Positions 45,085-53,458 of a stretch of DNA of 64,000 bases are shown here, piece by piece. The stretch spans positions 1 to 64,000 of the forward strand of contig CASEIV010000001.1 in NCBI GenBank assembly GCA_949288175.1, read 5' to 3'. Origin of the DNA: an uncultured Eubacteriales bacterium. Lineage in GTDB: Bacteria; Bacillota; Clostridia; TANB77; CAG-508. Position 1 is the stretch's first letter; the number at the start of each line of letters is the position of its first letter. Both the position numbers and the translations under genes were made by a program. The notes under the pieces are model-generated. The model was not told the origin of the DNA. It saw only the letters and a program-made list of their open reading frames with translations, and did not search any database.

Positions 45085-46095
45085 ATGGAAGAAGACAGAA
45101 TTATCAGTCCAGAATTAGAAAACACAGGAGAAGAGCGATTAGAAAATTCATTAAGACCAAAAACATTAGATGAATATATTGGACAAGATAAAATCAAAGA
45201 AAATATGAAAATTTATATAGAAGCAGCCAAAAAAAGAGGAGAGCCATTAGACCATGTTTTATTATATGGACCTCCTGGACTTGGAAAAACAACTTTATCG
45301 AATATTATATCTAATGAAATGAATTCCAATATAAAAATTACTTCTGGTCCAGCCATCGAAAAGCCAGGAGATTTAGCAGCACTTCTTACAAATCTTTCAG
45401 AATTTGACGTTTTGTTTATAGATGAAATTCACAGACTTAGTAAAAGTGTAGAAGAAATTTTATATCCAGCTTTAGAGGATTATACATTAGACATTATTAT
45501 AGGAAAAGGACCAAGTGCAAGATCAATTCGATTAGATTTACCAAAATTCACATTAATTGGAGCAACCACCAAAGCAGGGTCATTAACAACACCATTAAGA
45601 GATAGATTTGGAATTGTTCATAGATTAGAATTATATTCTGTAGAAGACCTTACAAAAATTGTAAAACGTTCAGCAGGAATTTTAGATGTGGAAATAGAAG
45701 AAGAAGCAGCGACAGAAATTGCTAGAAGATCAAGAGGAACACCTAGAATAGCAAACCGTTTATTAAAAAGAGTAAGAGATTATGCAGCTGTATTAGGTGA
45801 TGGAGATATTACGCTAAAAATCACAAAACATGCATTAAATAAACTAGAAATTGATGAGCTAGGACTAGATGAAATTGATAGAAAAATATTAGATACCATG
45901 ATTGTGCAATATGCTGGAAGACCAGTTGGAATAGAAGCATTAGCCGCAACAGTTGGAGAAGAGGTAGATACAATTGAAGATGTGTATGAACCATATTTAA
46001 TTCAAATTGGATTTATTGCTAGGACGTTGAGAGGAAGAGTGGTCTTACCACCAGCATATAAACACTTAGGGTATCCATATCAAGAAAATATGTAA
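45085..46095 (+). CDS. ruvB: Holliday junction branch-migration DNA helicase RuvB
   Basis: RuvB is the AAA+ motor that drives branch migration of Holliday junctions with RuvA. The 336-aa product has Walker [14 protein letters not shown], Walker [10 protein letters not shown], the sensor [19 protein letters not shown], the arginine region [20 protein letters not shown] and the C-terminal winged helix ending [22 protein letters not shown] precedes the ATG. ruvA is not adjacent. Two 31-bp palindromes follow the gene. Confidence 0.97.
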   Translation: MEEDRIISPELENTGEERLENSLRPKTLDEYIGQDKIKENMKIYIEAAKKRGEPLDHVLLYGPPGLGKTTLSNIISNEMNSNIKITSGPAIEKPGDLAALLTNLSEFDVLFIDEIHRLSKSVEEILYPALEDYTLDIIIGKGPSARSIRLDLPKFTLIGATTKAGSLTTPLRDRFGIVHRLELYSVEDLTKIVKRSAGILDVEIEEEAATEIARRSRGTPRIANRLLKRVRDYAAVLGDGDITLKITKHALNKLEIDELGLDEIDRKILDTMIVQYAGRPVGIEALAATVGEEVDTIEDVYEPYLIQIGFIARTLRGRVVLPPAYKHLGYPYQENM

Positions 46096-46169
46096 TGTCG
46101 CATAGACAAACGAACTTAATGCGACATGAAGCATAAAATGTCGCATAGACAAACGAACTCAATGCGACA
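46096..46169. repeat. Two copies of the 31-bp palindromic repeat between ruvB and queH
   Basis: 46096-46126 (loop AGACAAACGAACTTA) and 46139-46169 (loop AGACAAACGAACTCA), both with perfect TGTCGCAT/ATGCGACA stems. A truncated third piece, GAACTCAATGCGA, follows from 46171. The first begins one base after the ruvB stop codon. Confidence 0.92.
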
Positions 46170-46211
46170 TGAACTCAATGCGATAAAACAAATTGAAAGG
46201 AAGTTGAAAAA

Positions 46212-46784
46212 ATGAAACTATTATTACACACTTGTTGTGCACCATGCAGTGTATATTGTATAGACTCACTAAGAAAAGAAGACATTGAACCAACTGTGTA
46301 TTGGTTTAATCCAAATATTCATCCATATATGGAATATAAAGCAAGAAGAGATTGCTTAAAAGAATATACAAAAAGTATTGATGTAAAAGCGATATTTGAA
46401 GAGAATTATGGATTAGATGAATTCTGCAAAAAGGTTATTGGAGATTTACAAAATCGATGTAAACAATATTGCTATCCAGTGAGATTAGAACAAACGGCAA
46501 AATATGCAAAGGAAAATGGATATACCCATTTTTCTACGACTTTATTAGTTAGTCCATATCAAAATCATGAAGCTTTAATAGAAGTGGCAAACCAAATGGC
46601 AAAAAAATATGATGTAGAATTTTTGTATAGAGATTTTCGAGTAGGTTTTAGAGAAGGGCAAGCGAAAGCAAGAGAGTTAGGACTATATATGCAAAAATAT
46701 TGTGGTTGTATTTTTTCAGAGGAAGATAGATATCAGAAGAAGATTGAGAAAGATTTAATGAAAAATAAAACGGAAAAATTATAA
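46212..46784 (+). CDS. queH: Epoxyqueuosine reductase QueH
   Basis: QueH reduces epoxyqueuosine to queuosine in tRNA wobble positions and is the non-QueG type. The 190-aa product has the N-terminal HTCCAPCSVYC motif, the RCKQYCYPVRLEQTA motif, the YTHFSTTLLVSPYQNH region and the CGCIFSEEDRYQKK C-terminal cysteine pair, together expected to bind an iron-sulphur cluster. GAAAGGAAG precedes the ATG. ruvB-queH adjacency is common in Firmicutes. Confidence 0.93.
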   Translation: MKLLLHTCCAPCSVYCIDSLRKEDIEPTVYWFNPNIHPYMEYKARRDCLKEYTKSIDVKAIFEENYGLDEFCKKVIGDLQNRCKQYCYPVRLEQTAKYAKENGYTHFSTTLLVSPYQNHEALIEVANQMAKKYDVEFLYRDFRVGFREGQAKARELGLYMQKYCGCIFSEEDRYQKKIEKDLMKNKTEKL

Positions 46785-46801
46785 GGAAAATAAAATAAAC
46801 G

Positions 46802-46842
46802 AAAACACCCTTAATAGAAAATACTATTAAGGGAGTTTTTTA
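46802..46842. terminator. Terminator between queH and the PfkB kinase gene
   Basis: CACCCTTAATAG pairs with CTATTAAGGGAG (one mismatch) around AAAATA with a T-run on the plus side and A-rich flank on the other, between convergent genes. Confidence 0.85.
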
Positions 46843-46874
46843 GTTTTTGACATGTGTCGTAAGAGTAGATATGA

Positions 46875-47777
46875 TTATTTTCTACTACCAACTTGAGCAA
46901 TAATATCTCTAGAAGACTTATTGGCAAGTTCAAAAGTTTTATCAATAAAATCTTTATCAATTTTTTTACAATAAGCATATTCTCTAATGACAGTAGAAAA
47001 GAAAGCATCTCCTGCACCAGAAGTATCAACTGCATCTACAATAATAGAAGGTGTTTTATCAATAATTTGTAATTCGTTGTTTTCTTTGTACAAGAATTTA
47101 GCACCTTTTTTTCCATTGGTGATCACAAGTAAATCTAAATTCATCATGCTAAAGAATTCAACTTCATCCTTTATTTTAAATTTCTTAAATAAATAATCAC
47201 AAATTACATGATTTAATTGCATAAGATTAGCTTGTCTAAAGAAATTAATTAAATATTGATTTGTATAATATTCAATAAATTCTTCTGCACCAACATCTAA
47301 ACATACTTTTTTATTATCGATTTTTTGTAAAAATTCATAATTAATATTTTCAAATTTGTCTAAAATAATGTAAACTTCTTTATCTTTAAAATCTTCAGGA
47401 ATGTCTAATGGTAAATTATCAGAAAAATGCATCGTGCTTTTATTGGTAATCGGAGAATACCAAGTATGAATAACATCATTATCATCAAGAGAAGAGGATG
47501 CTGGAAGTAAAATATTCATGACATCTGTTCTGATGGTGTCATCTATTAAAACATTGTCTGTATTAACACCGGCACGTTTTAAGGAATCTAGTGCGATTTT
47601 TCCTTCTTCATCATTTCCACAACTTCCAAAGGCATAACAAGTTTCTCCCATTAAACTTAAATTATATAAATCATTCCAATTGCAACCGCCACCATCTTGT
47701 TTTACAAGATTAAATTCAGAATCGTATATTTTGTCTAATATAATATCTGCATGAGATATAAAAATTTTATTATTCAT
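46875..47777 (-). CDS. PfkB-family carbohydrate kinase
   Basis: PfkB (ribokinase) enzymes phosphorylate sugars or nucleosides. The 300-aa product has the substrate region GGGCNWNDLYNLSLMGETCYAFGSCGNDEEG and the ATP/anion-hole motif DAVDTSGAGDAFFSTVIREY with the catalytic Asp in GAGD. The N-terminus is shortened relative to ribokinase and the first motif is atypical, so substrate is unknown. The ribosome binding site AAGGAGG precedes the ATG. A consensus promoter lies upstream, and a convergent queH downstream. Confidence 0.85.
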   Translation of the reverse strand: MNNKIFISHADIILDKIYDSEFNLVKQDGGGCNWNDLYNLSLMGETCYAFGSCGNDEEGKIALDSLKRAGVNTDNVLIDDTIRTDVMNILLPASSSLDDNDVIHTWYSPITNKSTMHFSDNLPLDIPEDFKDKEVYIILDKFENINYEFLQKIDNKKVCLDVGAEEFIEYYTNQYLINFFRQANLMQLNHVICDYLFKKFKIKDEVEFFSMMNLDLLVITNGKKGAKFLYKENNELQIIDKTPSIIVDAVDTSGAGDAFFSTVIREYAYCKKIDKDFIDKTFELANKSSRDIIAQVGSRK

Positions 47778-47812
47778 AAAAAGGAACCTCCTTATATATC
47801 AAATATAAGCCA

Positions 47813-47841
47813 AGTATATGATAAAATAGGAAAGATGTCAA
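47813..47841 (-). promoter_or_regulatory. Promoter of the PfkB kinase gene
   Basis: On the minus strand, TTGACA (47841-47836) and TATACT (47818-47813) are separated by 17 bases, 36 bases before the start codon. Confidence 0.8.
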
Positions 47842-47861
47842 TAAAAGGTTTACAAAAAAAG

Positions 47862-47890
47862 TAGACAATGTATTAAAAGTATGATAAAAT
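47862..47890 (+). promoter_or_regulatory. Promoter of the deformylase-HAD fusion gene
   Basis: TAGACA (47862-47867), 17-base spacer and TAAAAT (47885-47890), 43 bases before the ATG; divergent from the PfkB promoter. Confidence 0.65.
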
Positions 47891-47933
47891 CTTGTAGGAA
47901 ACGTATTTTATATATAAAAGGAGAAAAAGTAAA

Positions 47934-49622
47934 ATGGAAGAACCAAAAGTTTTAAAATATGTAAATCCAGAAGATAAAGAAAATTTAAGAAAACATTCAG
48001 AAGAAATCGATATGAGAAGTGAAGAAGGAAAAGAAGAAGCAAGAGCACTTGCAATGCTTCTAATGGAAGAGGTAGAAAGACAAAATGGGGCTGCTGGATT
48101 TTCAGCACCACAATTAGGAAATTTAAAGAGGATAATGGCAATAAAAACTTTCCAAGATAGAGATACACAACTAATTTTGGTTAATCCAGAAATAATAGAT
48201 ATGCAAGGTGTTTCAAAGGAAGAAGAAGGCTGTTTTTCGATAGATTATGATAATCACTATTATTGGACTTTTAAAGATAGACCTTTTAGAATTACTGTAA
48301 AGGCTCAGGATTTAGACGGAAATGAGTTAACAATTCCTTTTTCAGTTGCGGATTCTATGATATTTATGCATGAATATGAGCATTTTTTTGGAGAATTAAT
48401 CATCGACAATTTAGAAGAAAAATTAGATATTGTGAAAGCAGAACCAGGAAAAACGGGAATTAAAACAGAAGAGGGATTAACACAAGAACAAAAAGATAGT
48501 ATAGTTATGGAATTTCCGACAGAAGAAGAAAAATATGCATGGAAAAAAGAGCATCCTGAACGCAAACGTGAAATTAAAGACAGAGGGATGATAGACAATA
48601 AAGATTATATTGTATTTTCAGATAAAGATGGTACATTAGATTTGGATACAGAAGAAGGATGTAAAACTTTAGCAGAAGCAATTAACTTAATAGAAGGAAA
48701 AAGCAATGGACTATTTGTTATTACAACAGCAAGACCAGCTGGAGAAATTGTAAAAATTTTAGAAGATAAAGGAATACCTGTACCAAAATATATCATAGGA
48801 GATAATGGATTTATCTATAATACGATTGATGAAACATATGTAACAGAAGAAAGGCTACCAAAAGAAGAAATGTTAGATTTAATCAATGATATGGTAACCA
48901 GTGGAAAAGCAGGAAAAGATGAAATAGAATTTAGTACAGGGGATGTTGTTGTATTACAAGATTGTCCATATACTGCAAAATCAAAGGCATATGAAAGAAA
49001 ACTGGGAACAAGGATTTTTTCACAAGACGTTGTTCAGAGTTTATCAGATACAGAAAAAGAAATTTTAAGTTTGTCACTTAGAGTTTCATCTGTACAGGCA
49101 GTGGAAGAAATAAGAGAATATATAGAAAATAATCATTTAAAAGTACAATTAAATTATCAATCACTAGATGATGGTAATTATTCAGTAGACTTAGCACCTA
49201 GTGGAATTCATAAAGCAACATCTGTATTGAAACTTTCTCAATTGGCAATAAATGGAGATAAAAAAAGAGAAGATATACGAGGAAAATTTACAACCATCGG
49301 TGATGGAACAAATGACATTACAATGCTTACAGCAGCATATGCTCATGGAGAAAATGCAGTAATAGCAGACAAGGATTCTGAAGAAAGTAAAGAATTGAAA
49401 GCAGAACTTGAAAATGCTATAAAACCATATGAAGGTTTTAAAACAGGAGAATTAGTAGAGTTAGATGGACCAGCAAATGACTATATATTAGCTTTAGCAA
49501 AAGAAAAAGCAGAAAAATTAGCAAGTAAAGCAATGAGAAGAGCAGTAGGAATGGTAGCAGAAAATGGAGAAATTCCTTCAGCAGAAAAAGGAAGCCCAAC
49601 AAAAACAGAAAAATCAAAGTAA
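47934..49622 (+). CDS. Peptide deformylase-like domain fused to a HAD phosphatase domain
   Basis: The 562-aa protein has two halves. Residues about 1-165 carry the three deformylase motifs in order: GAAGFSAPQLG (52-62, compare GxGxAAPQ), EEEGCFSI (97-103, the metal-ligand Cys), and MHEYEHFFG (145-153, metal-ligand His residues; Glu in place of the usual Asp in HExDH). Residues about 220-540 are a Cof-type HAD domain: FSDKDGTLDLD (nucleophile Asp), TTARPAGE, and GDGTNDITML. Normal deformylases are single-domain and about 150-180 aa. AAAAGGAG precedes the ATG and a promoter is present. The substrate of either domain is unknown. Confidence 0.78.
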   Translation: MEEPKVLKYVNPEDKENLRKHSEEIDMRSEEGKEEARALAMLLMEEVERQNGAAGFSAPQLGNLKRIMAIKTFQDRDTQLILVNPEIIDMQGVSKEEEGCFSIDYDNHYYWTFKDRPFRITVKAQDLDGNELTIPFSVADSMIFMHEYEHFFGELIIDNLEEKLDIVKAEPGKTGIKTEEGLTQEQKDSIVMEFPTEEEKYAWKKEHPERKREIKDRGMIDNKDYIVFSDKDGTLDLDTEEGCKTLAEAINLIEGKSNGLFVITTARPAGEIVKILEDKGIPVPKYIIGDNGFIYNTIDETYVTEERLPKEEMLDLINDMVTSGKAGKDEIEFSTGDVVVLQDCPYTAKSKAYERKLGTRIFSQDVVQSLSDTEKEILSLSLRVSSVQAVEEIREYIENNHLKVQLNYQSLDDGNYSVDLAPSGIHKATSVLKLSQLAINGDKKREDIRGKFTTIGDGTNDITMLTAAYAHGENAVIADKDSEESKELKAELENAIKPYEGFKTGELVELDGPANDYILALAKEKAEKLASKAMRRAVGMVAENGEIPSAEKGSPTKTEKSK

Positions 49623-49638
49623 ATGAGGGAGATATAAA

Positions 49639-49980
49639 ATGAAAGATTTATATCATTTGCATCCAAAAGCATATACAGAAGGTTATCAAATATTAGATAT
49701 GTTGCCACAAGAAAATAAAGATAAAATTCCAGAAAAAATATGGGATTTTATAAAGAAAAATATGGATGTAAATCATGAAGTTACATTTGAAGATATTTAT
49801 AAAAATAATTTGTTAGAAGATACAAATATATTACTGGCAATTGTGTATAAACAATATATAGCAACAGAAGAAGAAAAGAAAATTATCAAAGCAAAAGAGA
49901 AAAGTGTAGAAAGGCGAAAACAAAAAGAAGCCTATGAAAAATATAATCCAAATGATATATTTAAAAAAGAAAAAAAGTAA
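49639..49980 (+). CDS. Hypothetical protein, YNPxDIFK family (113 aa)
   Basis: The helical 113-aa product is a paralogue of the 146-aa protein at 35307, with YTEGYQILDML near the N-terminus and KYNPNDIFKKEKK at the C-terminus. It has no signal or membrane helix. It starts 16 bases after the deformylase-HAD gene and so is probably co-transcribed with it. Function is unknown; a conserved C-terminal motif in two unrelated neighbourhoods suggests an interaction or targeting tag. Confidence 0.75.
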   Translation: MKDLYHLHPKAYTEGYQILDMLPQENKDKIPEKIWDFIKKNMDVNHEVTFEDIYKNNLLEDTNILLAIVYKQYIATEEEKKIIKAKEKSVERRKQKEAYEKYNPNDIFKKEKK

Positions 49981-50020
49981 TATGTATTAAATCAGTTTTT
50001 ATAAGCATGAGTAGATAAAA

Positions 50021-50060
50021 TGCAAGGGGTAGAAATAAATCTAATCTCTTGTATTTTTTT
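50021..50060 (+). terminator. Terminator of the deformylase-HAD transcript
   Basis: GCAAGGGGTAG pairs imperfectly with CTAATCTCTTGT around AAATAAAT and is followed by a T-run. The remainder up to the next gene has no ORF. Confidence 0.5.
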
Positions 50061-50158
50061 AATATTATTTTAAATTTATAGAAATATTTTATGAAATATG
50101 ATATAGTATTCATGGTTCAATTAGGAATTTTAAGGATGAAATAGACATAGGAGGAAAA

Positions 50159-51634
50159 ATGAAGGAAAAGGTAATAGAGTTTATGAATTCAAAAAAATTA
50201 CTTTTAATAGTGCTTGTGCTAACAGCTATCATATTTGCTATACCATCTATAAATTATCTATTAGAAAATAAAACCATACTAAACTTTAATGAATATTTTA
50301 AATTTTGTTTAGATGACACAAACAGAATCGAACAAACAATTATATATCTCATAATTTTAACCTTATTGACCATATTTTATTTTTTAATTGTAAAAAATAG
50401 AAATAAGTTATTTAAAAACAATAAACAGATGTATATGTACATAGCGATTATTTCACTAATCTTTGTAATTGTTGTACCATTCCTAAGTTCAGATGTATTT
50501 TATTATTTAGGTGTAGGAAGATTAGATAGTGCATATGGGCAAAATCCATATTATGTGACAATAAAAGACTTTGTGGAAAGTGGAAATAATAGTCAATATC
50601 TAGAACAAGATACAGTATTAGCAAAAGGGTATGAAAATGACTGGGGAAGCACAACGGTTGTATATGGACCAGTTTGGACACTTGTTTGTAAGATAGTAGC
50701 AGGGATTTCCTTTGGAAATATTGATATTGCCTTATTGCTATTTAAGTTACTAAATATGGCAATTCATCTAGTGAATTGTTATCTGATTTATAAATTAACA
50801 GGAAAAAAACTATTTGTATTGTTATATGGATTAAATCCATATATGTTTATAGAAGGAATTGCCAATGTGCACAATGATATATATGTTGTGACATGCATAT
50901 TAACTTCTTTATATTTCTTATTAAAAAAGAAGAATATCATAGTTAGTATCATATTTTTAGCATTGGCTACAGCAATAAAATATTTTGCAATTTTACTATT
51001 ACCATTTATCATTATATATTATTTTAGAGATAAAAAGCCTTTAGAAAGATTGAAGAAATGTTTTTTATATGGTATGTTATTTGTATTTATAGTAGCAATT
51101 ACCTATGTACTATATATACAAGACATACAAGTATTAAGTGGAATTATGGCACAACAAGGGAAATTTGCTAAAAACTTTTATATTATACTAATGGAATATT
51201 TTGATATACCAAATTTGGTTTCTAATGTAAATATGATATTCCTCATCTCATTTATCATTATCTATTTCTTTACCTGTTTGACATTATTATATAAAAAACA
51301 GATAATATTTAGAGAAGAGATGAGAAAAATAGAATATTTTTTAGTAGCATTTCTATTTTTATTAATTACCAATTTTCAACCATGGTATATTATGTGGTTA
51401 TTCCCATTAATAATGTGGCAAAAGAAAAAGATGATACAATTCGTTGTACAAATTGCCTTAATTAGCCAATTTGCCAATAGTGTGTTTTTAATAAATGGAG
51501 AAGATTGGAGAAATGGAACACCATTTACATTTTTTATGCTGTTAGAGATATGTATTTGTTTGAACTTAGGAGAGTTTAAACTTAGAACAAGATTCAAAAA
51601 TAGAAAGAGAGGATTAAATGGAGATAACAATTAA
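50159..51634 (+). CDS. Multi-pass GT-C-type glycosyltransferase
   Basis: The 491-aa product has about twelve transmembrane helices and the GT-C feature of an acidic residue in the first extracytoplasmic loop (FLSSDVFYYLGVGRLDSAYGQNPYYV), as in GT87/mannosyltransferase-like enzymes that use polyprenyl-phosphate sugars outside the membrane. A large loop with VVYGPVW and a C-terminal QPWYIMWLFPL are also typical. The donor is not predictable. AGGAGGAAAA precedes the ATG. Its end overlaps yqeK by 17 bases. Confidence 0.75.
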   Translation: MKEKVIEFMNSKKLLLIVLVLTAIIFAIPSINYLLENKTILNFNEYFKFCLDDTNRIEQTIIYLIILTLLTIFYFLIVKNRNKLFKNNKQMYMYIAIISLIFVIVVPFLSSDVFYYLGVGRLDSAYGQNPYYVTIKDFVESGNNSQYLEQDTVLAKGYENDWGSTTVVYGPVWTLVCKIVAGISFGNIDIALLLFKLLNMAIHLVNCYLIYKLTGKKLFVLLYGLNPYMFIEGIANVHNDIYVVTCILTSLYFLLKKKNIIVSIIFLALATAIKYFAILLLPFIIIYYFRDKKPLERLKKCFLYGMLFVFIVAITYVLYIQDIQVLSGIMAQQGKFAKNFYIILMEYFDIPNLVSNVNMIFLISFIIIYFFTCLTLLYKKQIIFREEMRKIEYFLVAFLFLLITNFQPWYIMWLFPLIMWQKKKMIQFVVQIALISQFANSVFLINGEDWRNGTPFTFFMLLEICICLNLGEFKLRTRFKNRKRGLNGDNN

Positions 51635-52265
51635 TAATGCTAAGAAAGTGTTGAAAAAATATTTAACAGAAAATAGAAAAAAACTATATCATTCGATAAG
51701 AGTAGCAAAAGTGGCTAAAATATTAGCTGAAAAGAACGGGGTTCCAGTAGATGAGGCTGTTATTGCATCACTTTTACATGATATAGGAAAAACAATGACA
51801 CCTCAAGAGATGCTTGCATTTTGTGCTTCTAGAGAAATAACAATGTATGACTTTGAAATTTTTCAAGCACCAGGAGCTTTACATGGGAAAGTAAGTGCTA
51901 TTTTATTTGAAGAAGAATTTGATAGAAATAGTGATCCAGAAAAATTTGATAGAATTCAACATGCCATATCATCTCATGTTGCAGGTGCTGATGATAAAAT
52001 GACTAAGTTAGATAAGATTGTTTATGTAGCAGATAATATTGAACCTGAAAAAGAAAAGAAAAATAATAGGCAAGAAACAGGGATTCAAAAACAAACAGAA
52101 CCACTACTATCAAAAATAGAAAATGGAGAGATAGAAAGTCTGGATGAGTGTATTAAGATGATTATAGAAGGAAAAAAACAAAGAGCAAAGGGAAGAGGAG
52201 TGGAATGCAATCCATTAGTAGATAATATTTTAATGAATGATGATAATGATGAAAGAAGTATATAA
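51618..52265 (+). CDS. yqeK: HD-domain protein YqeK (bis(5'-nucleosyl)-tetraphosphatase, symmetrical)
   Basis: YqeK hydrolyses diadenosine tetraphosphate to ADP. The 215-aa product has the HD signature: His in YHSIRVAKVAKILAEKNG, HD in LLHDIGKTMTPQEM, His in GALHGKVSA, a conserved AISSHVAG, and Asp in LDKIVYVADNIEPEK. The YqeK-specific pattern is clear. The gene lacks its usual nadD neighbour. The C-terminal 50 residues after NNRQETG are lineage-specific and highly charged. AGAGAGGATTAA precedes the ATG inside the preceding gene. Confidence 0.87.
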   Translation: MEITINNAKKVLKKYLTENRKKLYHSIRVAKVAKILAEKNGVPVDEAVIASLLHDIGKTMTPQEMLAFCASREITMYDFEIFQAPGALHGKVSAILFEEEFDRNSDPEKFDRIQHAISSHVAGADDKMTKLDKIVYVADNIEPEKEKKNNRQETGIQKQTEPLLSKIENGEIESLDECIKMIIEGKKQRAKGRGVECNPLVDNILMNDDNDERSI

Positions 52266-52309
52266 TCATATATATTTTTGATAATATTAGAAGAAATAGA
52301 TAGAAATAA

Positions 52310-52340
52310 TGTCGCATAGACAAACGAACTCAATGCGACA
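52310..52340. repeat. 31-bp palindromic repeat after yqeK
   Basis: TGTCGCAT/ATGCGACA with loop AGACAAACGAACTCA, 45 bases after the yqeK stop and upstream of the next gene's ribosome binding site. Confidence 0.9.
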
Positions 52341-52369
52341 CGAATGAAATAGGGAGAAATCGTAGAAAA

Positions 52370-53425
52370 ATGAAGAAGATGAAAAATGAATTGGTAGAAA
52401 AAGTTATCATTAATTTCCAAAAACGATGGGGAATTTCTAAGGAAGAAAAAAATATAAAACCAGAAGATAGAAAAGCAACAGTAATAAGAGAAGGAAAGAA
52501 GATAACTATTATTCCAAAATCAAATGTAGAATATACACCTAATTTAGTGATTAATGATGCTGATGTTTTTGAAAAAGTATTAGAAAGATATTTGGATGTT
52601 ATAAAAAATACAGATATAAAGTCAACGAAAATAGATCAAAGACATACAGAAAGATATTTTCTATTTAATGTATGGAAAAATGCAACTATGAGTGATTATT
52701 TGCATCCAGAAAAATTTATTAATAGATATACAAACTTCATAAAAGATGATACTTTTCAGCAATATGATGAGTTAACACCTTTAGGTTATTATGAAGGAAA
52801 TATACTTTTAGCAGAAAGAGAAGAAGATGACTATGGATTTGAAACACCTTATATCATGCATCTATCGTTTACAGATGGAAAATACATCTATAATTTACCA
52901 TGGATAAGATATGGAATTTCCTTAAATAAATCTGGAGAAAAAATAGCATACATATATGCTTTACAAAAGATGGAACCTTGTTCAGATGAAGAATATAATG
53001 AAAAAATGAAAAAAATTTTAAACAGGGCTAATAAAGGTGTGAAAAAATATAGAAATGTAACACCAAGTGCTATATCTGCTTTAACTGTCTTTATGGGAAT
53101 GCTAGAAAAAGAAGGAATAACAGCTGTAAAAGTACCAGATTTTTTAATAGGAAGATATGGCCATTTTGCACATGCAGAAACACAAGAAGAATTTGATAGA
53201 ATACAAACAAATCTGACAGATAAATTTCTTAGAAATTTTATAAGATTATCTGAACAATTTGAAAATATCAGAATTGAGACAGGAATTGGAAATGGAATGG
53301 ATAGCTTTTTGTGTATTAGTTTAGATGATATGAAAGAATCAGACAATGAGTTTTTAAATGCATTATATTATTTAGGAAAAGGAAAAGAAAAAGATGAAAA
53401 ATCAGATAGGGATTTTGAACTTTGA
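52370..53425 (+). CDS. Unrecognised conserved-looking protein (351 aa)
   Basis: I do not recognise a family. The product is soluble, mixed alpha/beta and rich in charged residues, with no signal peptide. It is aromatic-rich in the middle (LGYYEGNILLAEREEDDYGFETPY, YIMHLSFTDGKYIYNLPW) and ends with a highly charged tail (GKGKEKDEKSDRDFEL). GGGAGAAAT lies upstream of the ATG, and the frame is long with clear codon bias, so it is a real gene. It is followed after 33 bases by polA, possibly in one transcript. Confidence 0.75.
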   Translation: MKKMKNELVEKVIINFQKRWGISKEEKNIKPEDRKATVIREGKKITIIPKSNVEYTPNLVINDADVFEKVLERYLDVIKNTDIKSTKIDQRHTERYFLFNVWKNATMSDYLHPEKFINRYTNFIKDDTFQQYDELTPLGYYEGNILLAEREEDDYGFETPYIMHLSFTDGKYIYNLPWIRYGISLNKSGEKIAYIYALQKMEPCSDEEYNEKMKKILNRANKGVKKYRNVTPSAISALTVFMGMLEKEGITAVKVPDFLIGRYGHFAHAETQEEFDRIQTNLTDKFLRNFIRLSEQFENIRIETGIGNGMDSFLCISLDDMKESDNEFLNALYYLGKGKEKDEKSDRDFEL

Positions 53426-53458
53426 TAGAGTTATTTGCGTTTACTAGGAGGAAAATAA

